Shown here: positions 34,379 through 42,968 of the stretch, piece after piece | How the letters are laid out: each line of letters begins with the position of its first letter | Position numbering within the stretch: the first letter of the stretch is position 1 | Source of the DNA: Spirochaetota bacterium | GTDB taxonomy: Bacteria; Spirochaetota; Spirochaetia; Treponematales; Rectinemataceae | Assembly: GCA_008080685.1 (NCBI GenBank) | Contig: VKGY01000018.1 | Location: forward strand, 14,534 to 63,641 | DNA: 49,108 nucleotides | Reading direction: 5' to 3' | Translations under genes and position numbers: made by a program | The notes under the pieces: generated by a model | Databases searched by the model: none | Seen by the model: the letters and a program-made list of their open reading frames with translations, nothing else | Told to the model about the DNA's origin: nothing

Positions 34379-35457
34379 AAAAGATGCGGGTCGCCATCGT
34401 GGGCGCGGGAAACATAGCCCGTACCGCCCATATACCCTCGTACCTGGCCGATGGAAGAGCCGAAATAGTCGCGTTGTGTGATTCAAAAATCGAATCCGCG
34501 CGCGCAGCGGCTTCCTTGTGTGGATTTCCCATGATTTACGGGTCTATCGACGAGATACTCGCTTCCGAAAAGCCGGACGCGGTGAGCGTGTGCGTGCCGA
34601 ATTCGGCACACTACGATGCCGTCCTTCGCGCGATTGACTCGGGAGCGCATGTACTGTGCGAAAAGCCGCCAGCGTTGAATTCGCGCGAATCCCGAGAAAT
34701 GGAATTCTTGGCTATGCGGAAGAAAAAGGTGCTCGCCTACAACTTCCATCTGCGTGCTTCGCCGGAAATCGTCTTCCTCAAGGGCTTACAGAAATCGGGA
34801 ACTTCAGAACCGACATCAGCGCTCGGCACCGTGTACGCATCCGAAGCGCGGTACATCAGAAGGCGCGGCATTCCTGGATGGGGTTCGTTCACCGATTCCT
34901 CCGTCCAAGGTGGTGGTGCCTTGATAGACATAGGAGTCCACGCGCTCGATCTTGCATGGCACCTCATGGGGGAGCCTGTTCCAGTATCCTGCCTCGCGAC
35001 TACATCCGACAGGATTGGCACGCGCGGCGGAACCGGTGATTTCGGAGCATGGAGTGGAGAATCCTTCGGTGTTGAAGACTCCGCCTTCGGCTTCATCCTT
35101 TTCGAGGGAGGAGTTAGCCTATCCCTGCAGGCTTCCTGGGCGTTGAATATGGAAGAACGGAAAAAATTTTCTGTCCGCCTGTACGGCGACTGCGCAGGGG
35201 CGGAGCTTTTCCCGCTTCGCATTTTTGACGCCGCGGGAACAAGGCAAAAATCGGAAGGCCAACCTGAAGACAACCTCGCCGATACTACCGTCCTGTACCA
35301 AAAATCGGTCTCGGCTTTCCTCGACGCCTGCGAGGGGAAGGGGAATCCTTTATGCTCAGCGAGGGATGGAACCATCGTTCAATCAATGATCGACGCGTTA
35401 TATCTGTCCGCACGCACGGGTTCGGCGGCTCCGATCTTCGTTGAAAGGGATAGATGA
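34375..35457 (+). CDS. ycjS: Gfo/Idh/MocA dehydrogenase, YcjS-like (glucoside 3-dehydrogenase)
   Basis: 360 residues. Rossmann start RVAIVGAGNIARTAHIPSYL, then CDSKIESARAA, the conserved VSVCVPNSAHYDAV and CEKPPALNSRE with the family Lys, and a C-terminal GGALIDIGVHALDLAWHLMG with the catalytic His-type motif. E. coli YcjS oxidises D-glucosides at C3 with NAD. It starts 4 bp inside the epimerase gene and its stop overlaps the phosphorylase start. Confidence 0.82.
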   Translation: MKKMRVAIVGAGNIARTAHIPSYLADGRAEIVALCDSKIESARAAASLCGFPMIYGSIDEILASEKPDAVSVCVPNSAHYDAVLRAIDSGAHVLCEKPPALNSRESREMEFLAMRKKKVLAYNFHLRASPEIVFLKGLQKSGTSEPTSALGTVYASEARYIRRRGIPGWGSFTDSSVQGGGALIDIGVHALDLAWHLMGEPVPVSCLATTSDRIGTRGGTGDFGAWSGESFGVEDSAFGFILFEGGVSLSLQASWALNMEERKKFSVRLYGDCAGAELFPLRIFDAAGTRQKSEGQPEDNLADTTVLYQKSVSAFLDACEGKGNPLCSARDGTIVQSMIDALYLSARTGSAAPIFVERDR

Positions 35458-37175
35458 TGGCAACCTTATCTGAAAAGACACAAGCGCGGCTGAGGACCGA
35501 ACTCAATTTTATTTTCGAGAGCGATCACGCAACCATTGAAAAAATCGAACGCGAGATTGGCGCAATGGCGGCCTCGGCGCGCACAGTCAGCAATCGGGAC
35601 ACATGGTTGATTACCTATGGCGACTCGCTCAAACAGCATGGCCAGAAAGGGCTTCATCTCCTCGCCCGATTCTATGAAAAATATCTCGGGGAAATCATCA
35701 GCGACATGCATATTCTGCCGTTTTTCCCTTGGTCGAGCGATGATGGTTTTTCGGTCATGGACTATTACCGCATAGATCCCAAACTCGGTGATTGGGACGA
35801 CGTAAAAGATTTGCGGGACAAATGCGGACTGATGTTCGACGCCGTTCTCAACCACATGTCGTCGGAAAGCGAGTGGTTCAAACGATTTCTCAACGGCGAT
35901 CCGCGATTTTCGCGATATTTTATCGAAGTCAAGGATGACTGGGATTTGGAGAGGGTGTTTCGACCGCGAACGCTCCCCCTCGTATCAGAATTTGAAAGCC
36001 CTTCCGGCATCCGGAAACTCTGGACGACTTTCAGCCGTGACCAGATTGATCTGAACGCGGGCGACCCCGACGTCTTTCTGGAATTCTCGAGAATACTGCT
36101 CTTCTATTCGTCGATGGGCGCGAGGGTCATCAGACTGGACGCCATCGGTTTCTTGTGGAAAGAACCCGGCACTTCTTGCATGCACCACCCCAAGACACAT
36201 GCGATAATTCGGTTTTGGCGAGCCTTACTGGACGAACTCGCGCCAGGAACCCTGGTTATCACGGAAACGAACGTTCCTCACGCCCAGAATATCTCCTACC
36301 TCGGATTAGGCGGCGACGAGGCGCACATGGTGTATCAGTTCCCGCTGCCTCCCCTCGCGCTCCACGCGTTGCATACCGGAAGCGCGTGTGAAATAAGAAA
36401 ATGGCTGGCTACCGTGGAGAGCTCGCCACCGGGCACGACGTATTTCAATTTCTTGGCTTCACACGACGGCATCGGAGTACTGCCGGCCTCGGGATGGCTG
36501 GACGAATCACAGTTGTCGGCGATGATCGAAAAGGTCATTCGTCATGGCGGTCATATTTCGTACAGGAAAAACCCTGATGGCTCCGAAAGCCCCTACGAGA
36601 TGAATATAACCTATTTCGAAGCGGTATCCGATCCTTCGGAGCCGGAAGACTTGAGAATAGCGAAATTCATCGCCGCCCATTGCCTCCTTCTTTCCGTGCG
36701 AGGCGTGCCGGCGATCTACATACACAGCCTTCTAGGATCGCTCAACGACGAATCCGGTTACAGGCAATCGGGGATTAAAAGACGAATAAACAGGGAAAGA
36801 CTCGATTTCGCCTCGCTCTGCGACGAGTTGGACGATGCCGCGCATCGTCGAGGCAAGGTTTTCAGGGGACTGTCGGCGCTTCTGCACGCTAGAAGTAATT
36901 TGAAGGCCTTGGATCCTTATAGTGCGATGAAGGTGCTTGAATGCGATCATCGCGTAATCGCGCTGGAAAGAATATTGCCTGACGGCGCGGAACGCGTACT
37001 GTGCCTAGTGAACGTGTCCTCGGACAGGATTTCTCTGGCAGAATTGCTTTCGGGATTGCGAGGAGAGGGGGCCGAATCATGGCCAGCCGGCAATGAATAT
37101 TTCGATGCGATTTCCGGTCAATCGGGAATACATCACATCGAGTCCTATCAGGGACTCTGGTTGTCGATTCGTTGA
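35454..37175 (+). CDS. ycjM: GH13_18 glycoside phosphorylase, YcjM-like (glucosylglycerate phosphorylase)
   Basis: 573 residues of the sucrose-phosphorylase subfamily. Conserved GH13 regions: FDAVLNHMS (I), VIRLDAIGFLW with the nucleophile Asp (II), VITETNVPH with the acid/base Glu (III), and FLASHDGIGVLPASG (IV). E. coli YcjM and characterised spirochaete relatives phosphorolyse glucosylglycerate; glucosylglycerol or sucrose phosphorylase are alternatives that region IV alone does not exclude. Product would be glucose 1-phosphate. Overlaps the convergent GH36 gene by 28 bp. Confidence 0.82.
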   Translation: MMATLSEKTQARLRTELNFIFESDHATIEKIEREIGAMAASARTVSNRDTWLITYGDSLKQHGQKGLHLLARFYEKYLGEIISDMHILPFFPWSSDDGFSVMDYYRIDPKLGDWDDVKDLRDKCGLMFDAVLNHMSSESEWFKRFLNGDPRFSRYFIEVKDDWDLERVFRPRTLPLVSEFESPSGIRKLWTTFSRDQIDLNAGDPDVFLEFSRILLFYSSMGARVIRLDAIGFLWKEPGTSCMHHPKTHAIIRFWRALLDELAPGTLVITETNVPHAQNISYLGLGGDEAHMVYQFPLPPLALHALHTGSACEIRKWLATVESSPPGTTYFNFLASHDGIGVLPASGWLDESQLSAMIEKVIRHGGHISYRKNPDGSESPYEMNITYFEAVSDPSEPEDLRIAKFIAAHCLLLSVRGVPAIYIHSLLGSLNDESGYRQSGIKRRINRERLDFASLCDELDDAAHRRGKVFRGLSALLHARSNLKALDPYSAMKVLECDHRVIALERILPDGAERVLCLVNVSSDRISLAELLSGLRGEGAESWPAGNEYFDAISGQSGIHHIESYQGLWLSIR

Positions 37176-39460
37176 AGCCGACACAAGAGATAGTCGAAAT
37201 CCGCACTTCCCGACAATAATCCCTCACGTATCCACGGCAAGTTGTCGTCAATCAGGATTCCCGCCTCCATGAGTTCATCTCCACCGGTGGTCCTGTCGCG
37301 GGCGAAAAGGAGAGATCTTACGCGGGATACGGCCTCCGGCGGGGTGGATTCCTTGAGCTTGCCGCTGTCGTACTGGAACGCGAGCGAATAGGATGCCCTG
37401 GGATCAAGGCCTGCCAGCCTAATCGACCGGAAGGGTGGATCGGGGAGCTGGAGCGGAAAGTATATGCCGCACAACGCTTCGGCGCCGTCAGGGCTGACTA
37501 CCAACCAAGCGCACTGCGAGGAGGGCGGTTCGGAGGGAGCGGCGAGCCTGAAAAAATTTCCGTGCGCCACTAGGTCGCGGACCTCCTTGTAAAAAGCCGT
37601 CCAACCCGCCAGAGCTTCCAGCTCTTGCCGGCTCGCCGCGAGCAGGTCGAGTTCGAATCCGTAGGAAGCGAATATCGCGACGGAAGCCCTCATTCCGGGA
37701 CGCGTTACCCGGGCGACCTGGTGATTGGGCGAAGCGCTGAAATGTGCTGACATTGTCCGAAGCGGGTATGCGAAGGAAGTGCCGTATTGAATTCCGATTC
37801 TCGATATAGGGTCGGTATTATCGCTCGCCCACGCCATGGGAGCCCAACGGAGAAGCCCAAGATCGAATCGTCCTCCTCCCGAGGCGCAGGATTCGATCAG
37901 CAAGGTGGGAAATGCTTCAGAAAGCCTGGCGTAGAGCCGGTATACGCCGAGCATGTAGCGATGGAACAATTCACCCTGCCTGTCGGCCGGGAGGAATGTC
38001 GAATAAAAGTCACTCATCATCCGGTTCATATCCCACTTGATGTACGAGAGGCGCGATTCGGAAATCAATTTCGACATCGATTCGAACATGAGATCGACGA
38101 CGGCAGGATTGGAAAAATCAAGGACGTATTGATTCCTGGAGGGAAGTGGCGAATAACGCGACGTGCCGATCCTGTATCCGGGATGCGCGCGGAAAAGTTC
38201 ACTGTCCTCAGACACCATCTCAGGCTCAAACCACAGCCCCATCCCGAGCCCCATCCCGGCTAGTTCTTCGGAGATGGGCCAGCCATCGTCGATTACGAAT
38301 ATTTCTGCTCCGACTTGTGCTGCGATTCTCGCCTGCTTGCGGATTTTTTCCGTCTCGATATCAAAATAATTACCCTCCCAGCTGTTGTAGACCACCGGCA
38401 TGGACCTGTCCCTCCATGCGGGAGCGAGGAGATTACCTCTGGTCAGGTCATGCATTCGATGGGTGAGGCCGGACAATCCATGTGGGGAATACACGCACAC
38501 CGCCTGAGGACTCGTGAATGTCTCACCAGGTCCAACAATCCAGCGGAACATGTCGGGCGATATTCCCATTTGCGCACGGACTACTCCAAAAGGATCGACT
38601 TCAGCGCCCGAAAAGAAATTACCGCTATACACCAGGTTGAATCCCCAAACTCGTCCGGATGTTTCGCTTGTTAAGGAATCACATAACGCAAAAAATGGAT
38701 TATGCCACCAACTTCCTGAGGTCCCTCCGGAAGATCCTATGACATGCCTTCCGGGAGTGAGAGTCGCGCGGCAAAAATTACGTTCCCTGTTGACCGAGCC
38801 CTGGAGGAAGATGAGGTCGTATCCATTGGGAGGAAGATCAATGGATAGACTCATGAGCGAAAGCAGTTCGACTCCCGATTTCCCTCTATTGGAGATTTCG
38901 GCCCACCGGATGATGGCGTCTCGATTGGGAAGGACTCCCCACATGAGGCGCAGCTCTAGCCCGGCGGCTTCATCGATAAAAAGTATAGAAAGCGTTTCGG
39001 CGCGGCTATCTGCCCAACGGCCGGAGCCAGTGTCGAGGCAGGGTAGATCCTGTAGTAAGGGGAGTCCAGGATTTACGGTATGGCTCGAGTACCGGAATTG
39101 CGTAACACAAGTGCCATCCGCGAGCCTTACGAGAAACGAGGGCGTCCTGAAATCCCCCCGGCCTGCCGAAGAATATTCCATTCTGACGCGCGACGCGCTC
39201 AGCGAGGCTAGAGCCGGATTTGCGTTCCATGAGACTTTGGCCACGTCGCTCAAGAAGCCCCAGGGAAATTGATTCTTTTCGCAAATCGGAACATAGCGAC
39301 TGGGTGCGTAGGCTCCCAATCCTCGATAACTCTTCTCCAGTGAAAGCTTTCCGCCATAATGCAGACTACCTGGCAGTCCATTGGGCAGAATGGTGAAAAT
39401 GTAACTCGAACCCGCGGTGGTCAGGTGAAATTCTGGACCGTCGTTCAAAACTTCTATCAT
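37148..39460 (-). CDS. GH36 alpha-galactosidase-type enzyme with an internal gap
   Basis: 770 residues of the GH36 family. Core motifs: VVYNSWEGNYFD, FVIDDGW, GLWFEPEMVS, YIKWDMNR with the nucleophile Asp, ESCASGGGRFD, and WASDNTDPISR with the acid/base Asp. Between FVIDDGW and PISEELAGMGLGMGLW about 25-28 residues that relatives carry (the FGKRxDDxxxLGDW stretch) are absent, without a frameshift. No signal peptide, so it acts on imported or internal alpha-galactosides or related alpha-glycosides. GGAGG lies upstream of the ATG, 12 bp after the ROK gene. Ends overlapping ycjM. Confidence 0.88.
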   Translation of the reverse strand: MIEVLNDGPEFHLTTAGSSYIFTILPNGLPGSLHYGGKLSLEKSYRGLGAYAPSRYVPICEKNQFPWGFLSDVAKVSWNANPALASLSASRVRMEYSSAGRGDFRTPSFLVRLADGTCVTQFRYSSHTVNPGLPLLQDLPCLDTGSGRWADSRAETLSILFIDEAAGLELRLMWGVLPNRDAIIRWAEISNRGKSGVELLSLMSLSIDLPPNGYDLIFLQGSVNRERNFCRATLTPGRHVIGSSGGTSGSWWHNPFFALCDSLTSETSGRVWGFNLVYSGNFFSGAEVDPFGVVRAQMGISPDMFRWIVGPGETFTSPQAVCVYSPHGLSGLTHRMHDLTRGNLLAPAWRDRSMPVVYNSWEGNYFDIETEKIRKQARIAAQVGAEIFVIDDGWPISEELAGMGLGMGLWFEPEMVSEDSELFRAHPGYRIGTSRYSPLPSRNQYVLDFSNPAVVDLMFESMSKLISESRLSYIKWDMNRMMSDFYSTFLPADRQGELFHRYMLGVYRLYARLSEAFPTLLIESCASGGGRFDLGLLRWAPMAWASDNTDPISRIGIQYGTSFAYPLRTMSAHFSASPNHQVARVTRPGMRASVAIFASYGFELDLLAASRQELEALAGWTAFYKEVRDLVAHGNFFRLAAPSEPPSSQCAWLVVSPDGAEALCGIYFPLQLPDPPFRSIRLAGLDPRASYSLAFQYDSGKLKESTPPEAVSRVRSLLFARDRTTGGDELMEAGILIDDNLPWIREGLLSGSADFDYLLCRLQRIDNQSP

Positions 39461-39472
39461 AGTTCCTCCGAA

Positions 39473-40639
39473 TTACGGCAGGGGGAAAAGGACATTCTTC
39501 ATAAATTCCTCCCCCATGGCCTCGAGGACCGAATCGTCGGGGAGAGCTGAAAATTCTATCCTCGCTGCCGATTTGAACGGCCAGAGAACTTTTTCCCTTA
39601 CGGTTTTTCGCACATGGTTATGAAATTCCAGCGGTGCGAGATGAAGCGGACCACCTACGACAATGAGCTCGGGATTTAGAAGGTTGACCACATTTGCGAG
39701 CACCGAGCCAAGAGTATCGGCAAGAAAGGAAAGCACTTCCAGAGCGATACGGTCGCCACGCACGGCGACCTTGCAGATTTCGATGTAATCGGAAACGACG
39801 ACCGTTCCCTCGCTTCGCCTCGTGTAGAGCTCAATCGCGTGAGCCTCCGACAATTCGATCCCGATACAGCCGGTATTGCCGCAGTGGCAGGCCGAACCGC
39901 CGGAAATCGAGGCGGTATGTCCAAGCTCGAAGCCTCCGCGCGGAAGAATGAGAAGCTGGCTGTCATGCTGGTACGACATGCCTACGCCGGCCTTTACCCA
40001 GACATAGACGGTGTTGGATGCTCCTTTCGCGCAACCCCGGCGCAGTTCGGCCAGAAGTAGGGCATCGGTGTCCTTGTAGACTTGGCAGCATGTTCCTGTC
40101 AAATTTTTCAGAATACCGGGGAGGTCGAATTCGGACAATTTTAACGGAGGGGAATTGAGTACGAGGCTGTCGGCGGCGCGGACTTGGCCTGGAACATTCA
40201 TCACGCAGCCTATGAGCGCTTTTGAAGCGGGATCGGACATTAGGCCGCCCGCTGTTTCCTCGACGAGGGCTTTCGCCGCATCGTTTCCAAGCACTCGTCT
40301 TTGGATGCTCCTTCGGGCAAGGATATTTCCCGCGAGGTCGATGAGGGTGCAGGACATTCCCGACACGCTCAGACTACCCGAAAGAACAGTTCTGCCTTTT
40401 GGATTCAACCCGACGATGACGGGCCTACGCCCTCCTGTCGAGCCTCCCATCCTCATTTCGCGAATAAGGCCTTCGGAGATGAGGTCATCGACTATGGCGC
40501 CGACGGTCGCGGGGCTGATACCAGTGGTTTTAGCGAGTTCGAACCGGCTGGTCTCGCGACCTGCGGCGATGACAGAAAAGATGATCGCTCTATTGTTCGT
40601 GCGGAGCGTTTCGTGATCGTAGCGTTTTTCTCCCACCAT
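39473..40639 (-). CDS. ROK-family transcriptional repressor
   Basis: 388 residues. N-terminal winged helix (ELAKTTGISPATVGAIVDDLISEGL), then the ROK sugar-kinase-like domain with the zinc motif CHCGNTGC and GHTASISGG. The position after GC reads IGIE rather than the common LE. This is the likely regulator of both carbohydrate operons, and probably of its own, as in NagC/XylR types. The ATG follows directly on the stop codon of the debranching-like gene. Confidence 0.9.
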   Translation of the reverse strand: MVGEKRYDHETLRTNNRAIIFSVIAAGRETSRFELAKTTGISPATVGAIVDDLISEGLIREMRMGGSTGGRRPVIVGLNPKGRTVLSGSLSVSGMSCTLIDLAGNILARRSIQRRVLGNDAAKALVEETAGGLMSDPASKALIGCVMNVPGQVRAADSLVLNSPPLKLSEFDLPGILKNLTGTCCQVYKDTDALLLAELRRGCAKGASNTVYVWVKAGVGMSYQHDSQLLILPRGGFELGHTASISGGSACHCGNTGCIGIELSEAHAIELYTRRSEGTVVVSDYIEICKVAVRGDRIALEVLSFLADTLGSVLANVVNLLNPELIVVGGPLHLAPLEFHNHVRKTVREKVLWPFKSAARIEFSALPDDSVLEAMGEEFMKNVLFPLP

Positions 40640-42499
40640 TCAGAGACTCCGCAAAGAGCTGCCTTCGCGGCATTCCAACAAAATGTCGCACATGCGCAGT
40701 GCGCCGGCCGCCGACCAGGCCTGCGGCGAGCAGGCGAAAGGATGAGGTACGGCGGTCAGAACAGCCTCGCATATGCGCGCCGCCTCGGAATGTAAACCGC
40801 GCTCGAACATTCCATCGGCAATGATCGCGTTGTCATGCGGCCACACGGCTCCATTGTGATAGGAGAGGGGATTGTAGCGGGCTGCTCTATCGCTCAACGT
40901 TCGTACGCCCCAGCCCGAGAACAGATCCGGCTTTAGAAGCCTGGCAGCAAGGGCTCGTGCTTCCTCTACGGATTCCAGGCAGTAGGGGAAGAAATGACCC
41001 GCATCGGAAGAAGGCGTTTCGAGGGCCTGGTTGTTTCCGTCGAGCGCCAAAGCGTACAAGCTATCTTTAGCCAGCCAGAATTTCTCTCGTATTCTTTTTG
41101 ACAGGGCGCGAGCTTCATTTCGGCAGATTATGGAAAGCTTGGCGTCGCCATCAATGGCCGACAAATCGGAGCACGCCATCAGAGCGCCGTAGGCGTATGC
41201 TTGTATTTCTGAAACCGCGAGCGGAGGTTCCGCCAAACTGCCGTCGGGGAAACCCATTGAATCCTTGGAATCCTTCCAAGACTGTACCACTAACCCGGTG
41301 GTGCCAAAGTCGGAGGAAAAACGTATAAACCCCCCGCCATCCTCCAACTTCAGGCGAAGCCATGCGAGGGCCGCCCGCCAGGAATCGCGTAATTCGGTCG
41401 AAAGCCGGGAGTTCCCGCTCTGGCGGGTAAACCGGCCCAAAAGAATGAGAAAAAGAAGCGTGGAATCGGCGCTCCCATAATATCGGGAAAAGGGTATAAT
41501 TCCGCGCCGCGAAAGTTCACCGGGCCGCGCTTCGTGAAAAATCTTGCCGGGTTCCTCTTGTTTCGTGGTAGTAAATTGCGTGCCCTGGATTGATGCGGCG
41601 TATCGTAAAACCCCTTCGGCGAGCTCGGGCCACCGCCCGAGGAAAAATCCCGCAGCAATGAACGAATCGCGCCCGAAGGGAACGGCAAAATAGGGTAGCC
41701 CCGCAGCCGGTACGAGCATTCCATTCTCGATCAACATAAGCGATTCGATATCGTACAACGCTATTCTCACAGATTCTGCGAATGGATTGCGTTCATTCAG
41801 CAAATCCTCGAATCTTTTGCGTAAGGGACTTCCCCTTGATTTGCCTGAAAATCCTGCGTAAAATTGGGCACCATCGTTAGGTTTGCCGCAAGCATCACCA
41901 CAGTCGCCATCGCGAGAGGCGTCTTTCACCCCGGAATCCGAAGAGAATTCAGCCGTAACCCTCAGGCCCAGCCTGCCCTTGACGGGGACTTCGATAGCCC
42001 AGGACGCAGAGCCATCTCGCTTAACCGCAGGCTCGGGTGAAAATGAGATGTCGCATCGCATCGGGATGCCATCACCTGCAAAAGCTCGCCACGAAAAGGA
42101 GTCGACTGTTTTTACCTCGGGAATTTCCTTGGAGAAAATCGGCAGTCTGAGGGCCATCATGTCGACAAAATCGGTATCGGCTGACAGGGTACATTCGAAA
42201 AATTTCGGCGCCAGGGAATAATTTTCAAAGAATATCTCATCGACAAAGCCGGAGGGATTGAGAAATAGCTGACGCAGGACGGCCCAATCGGCTCCATGTC
42301 GAATCGAGGAGGAGAAAACTTCCATCAATGAGCCAGGACCAGCTTCGGAACGAGAGAGCATGGTTGCATCCCGAAATTCCCATTCGTAACGCGACAAAAA
42401 GCGGGTATCCCTATAATAGAACCCCGCGAACGGCGCCTCCGCTCCCCGGAATGCACCGGGTAGAACGAGCATGGTATCCAGACTTTTCAGGCAAATCAT
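40640..42499 (-). CDS. Amylo-alpha-1,6-glucosidase/GDE_N_bis-type glycosidase with a C-terminal gap
   Basis: 619 residues from the ATG at 42499 (MICLKSLDTMLVLPG), with AAGAGG upstream. The N-terminal GDE_N_bis domain (GFYYRDTRFLSRYEW) precedes an (alpha/alpha)6 barrel: YFAVPFGRDSFIAAGF, EEPGKIFHEARPGEL, VVQSWKDSKDSMGF, FSGWGVRTLS, YNPLSYHNGAVWPHDN and PFACSPQAW. Before PHPFACSPQAW, relatives carry an RLPELFxGF segment of about 25 residues that is missing here, in frame. Substrate likely an alpha-glucan or alpha-glucoside. First gene of the minus operon with ROK and GH36. Confidence 0.8.
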   Translation of the reverse strand: MICLKSLDTMLVLPGAFRGAEAPFAGFYYRDTRFLSRYEWEFRDATMLSRSEAGPGSLMEVFSSSIRHGADWAVLRQLFLNPSGFVDEIFFENYSLAPKFFECTLSADTDFVDMMALRLPIFSKEIPEVKTVDSFSWRAFAGDGIPMRCDISFSPEPAVKRDGSASWAIEVPVKGRLGLRVTAEFSSDSGVKDASRDGDCGDACGKPNDGAQFYAGFSGKSRGSPLRKRFEDLLNERNPFAESVRIALYDIESLMLIENGMLVPAAGLPYFAVPFGRDSFIAAGFFLGRWPELAEGVLRYAASIQGTQFTTTKQEEPGKIFHEARPGELSRRGIIPFSRYYGSADSTLLFLILLGRFTRQSGNSRLSTELRDSWRAALAWLRLKLEDGGGFIRFSSDFGTTGLVVQSWKDSKDSMGFPDGSLAEPPLAVSEIQAYAYGALMACSDLSAIDGDAKLSIICRNEARALSKRIREKFWLAKDSLYALALDGNNQALETPSSDAGHFFPYCLESVEEARALAARLLKPDLFSGWGVRTLSDRAARYNPLSYHNGAVWPHDNAIIADGMFERGLHSEAARICEAVLTAVPHPFACSPQAWSAAGALRMCDILLECREGSSLRSL

Positions 42500-42530
42500 T
42501 CGGCTCGGCCTCTTGCTTACTTTATAACCC

Positions 42531-42574
42531 AAAAAAAGCCAGGCGCCAAGTCATCATTGGCCCAGGCCTGGCTT
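42531..42574 (-). terminator. Rho-independent terminator or attenuator just before the debranching-like gene
   Basis: Read on the minus strand, AAGCCAGGC (42574-42566) pairs with GCCTGGCTT (42544-42536), with an inner GCCAA/TTGGC stem, followed directly by a run of seven T (42537-42531). It lies 32 bp before the gene's ATG, so it ends a transcript that begins further right on the minus strand. Confidence 0.75.
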
Positions 42575-42858
42575 GATATGGCTTATTGACCCTGCGTAGA
42601 TTGATCGAAGAGAGGGTTCTATGCGAAATATTTTCCCCCCTGCTATTCACCCCCCCCATATCCAGTACCTTTGGTAAGTAAAGCGAGGGAATTTTTACCC
42701 TGAGAACTTTTCTCGGATAGCCATTCGTCCAGTCAAGGATTACCTCCACAGCTATCCGCTCTGTTGAACAATAAGACTCTCTTTCTGGTTTTACCAAGAC
42801 ATTTGATGGTTCTGTGCACCCGCTGGGAGTTTAGCTAGAACTCGAGAAGAACTTTGTG
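42575..42858 (-). other. Non-coding region with possible structured leader RNA
   Basis: No convincing gene lies between 42500 and 42968. On the minus strand this stretch has an 8-bp inverted repeat CGGATAGC (42758-42751 read in minus sense) with GCTATCCG (42721-42714), the hairpin GAGAA/TTCTC next to it, and homopolymer runs of G and C (8 and 6), ending in the terminator at 42531-42574. It could be an attenuated leader of the glycosidase operon, a small RNA, or a decayed insertion. It matches no riboswitch family that I recognise. Confidence 0.3.
42702..42714. promoter_or_regulatory. Possible second ROK operator half-site
   Basis: GAGAACTTTTCTC matches the arm of the 29319-29351 palindrome (GATAACTTTTTT) at 10 of 12 positions and is itself a short palindrome. 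It lies about 200 bp before the debranching-ROK-GH36 operon, so it may serve autoregulation. Confidence 0.35.
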
Positions 42859-42887
42859 TTGACATTGGCCCCTTGAGGAGGGATAAT
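42859..42887 (+). promoter_or_regulatory. Promoter of the gamma-glutamyltranspeptidase cluster
   Basis: TTGACA (42859-42864), 17-bp spacer, GATAAT (42882-42887). The leader to the first start codon is about 75 nt. Confidence 0.8.
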
Positions 42888-42968
42888 CCTTCTCACCGCC
42901 AATGACCACGCTTCTCCCTATTTTCATTGCCCTGGCCATTTCGGAATACACTCTGTCAAGGGATTGGT

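Noticed and set aside
42522-42797. 91-codon minus-strand open frame
   Set aside because: Composition and pattern do not look like a protein, it crosses the terminator hairpin, and no ribosome site is present; it is probably a chance frame in the leader region.
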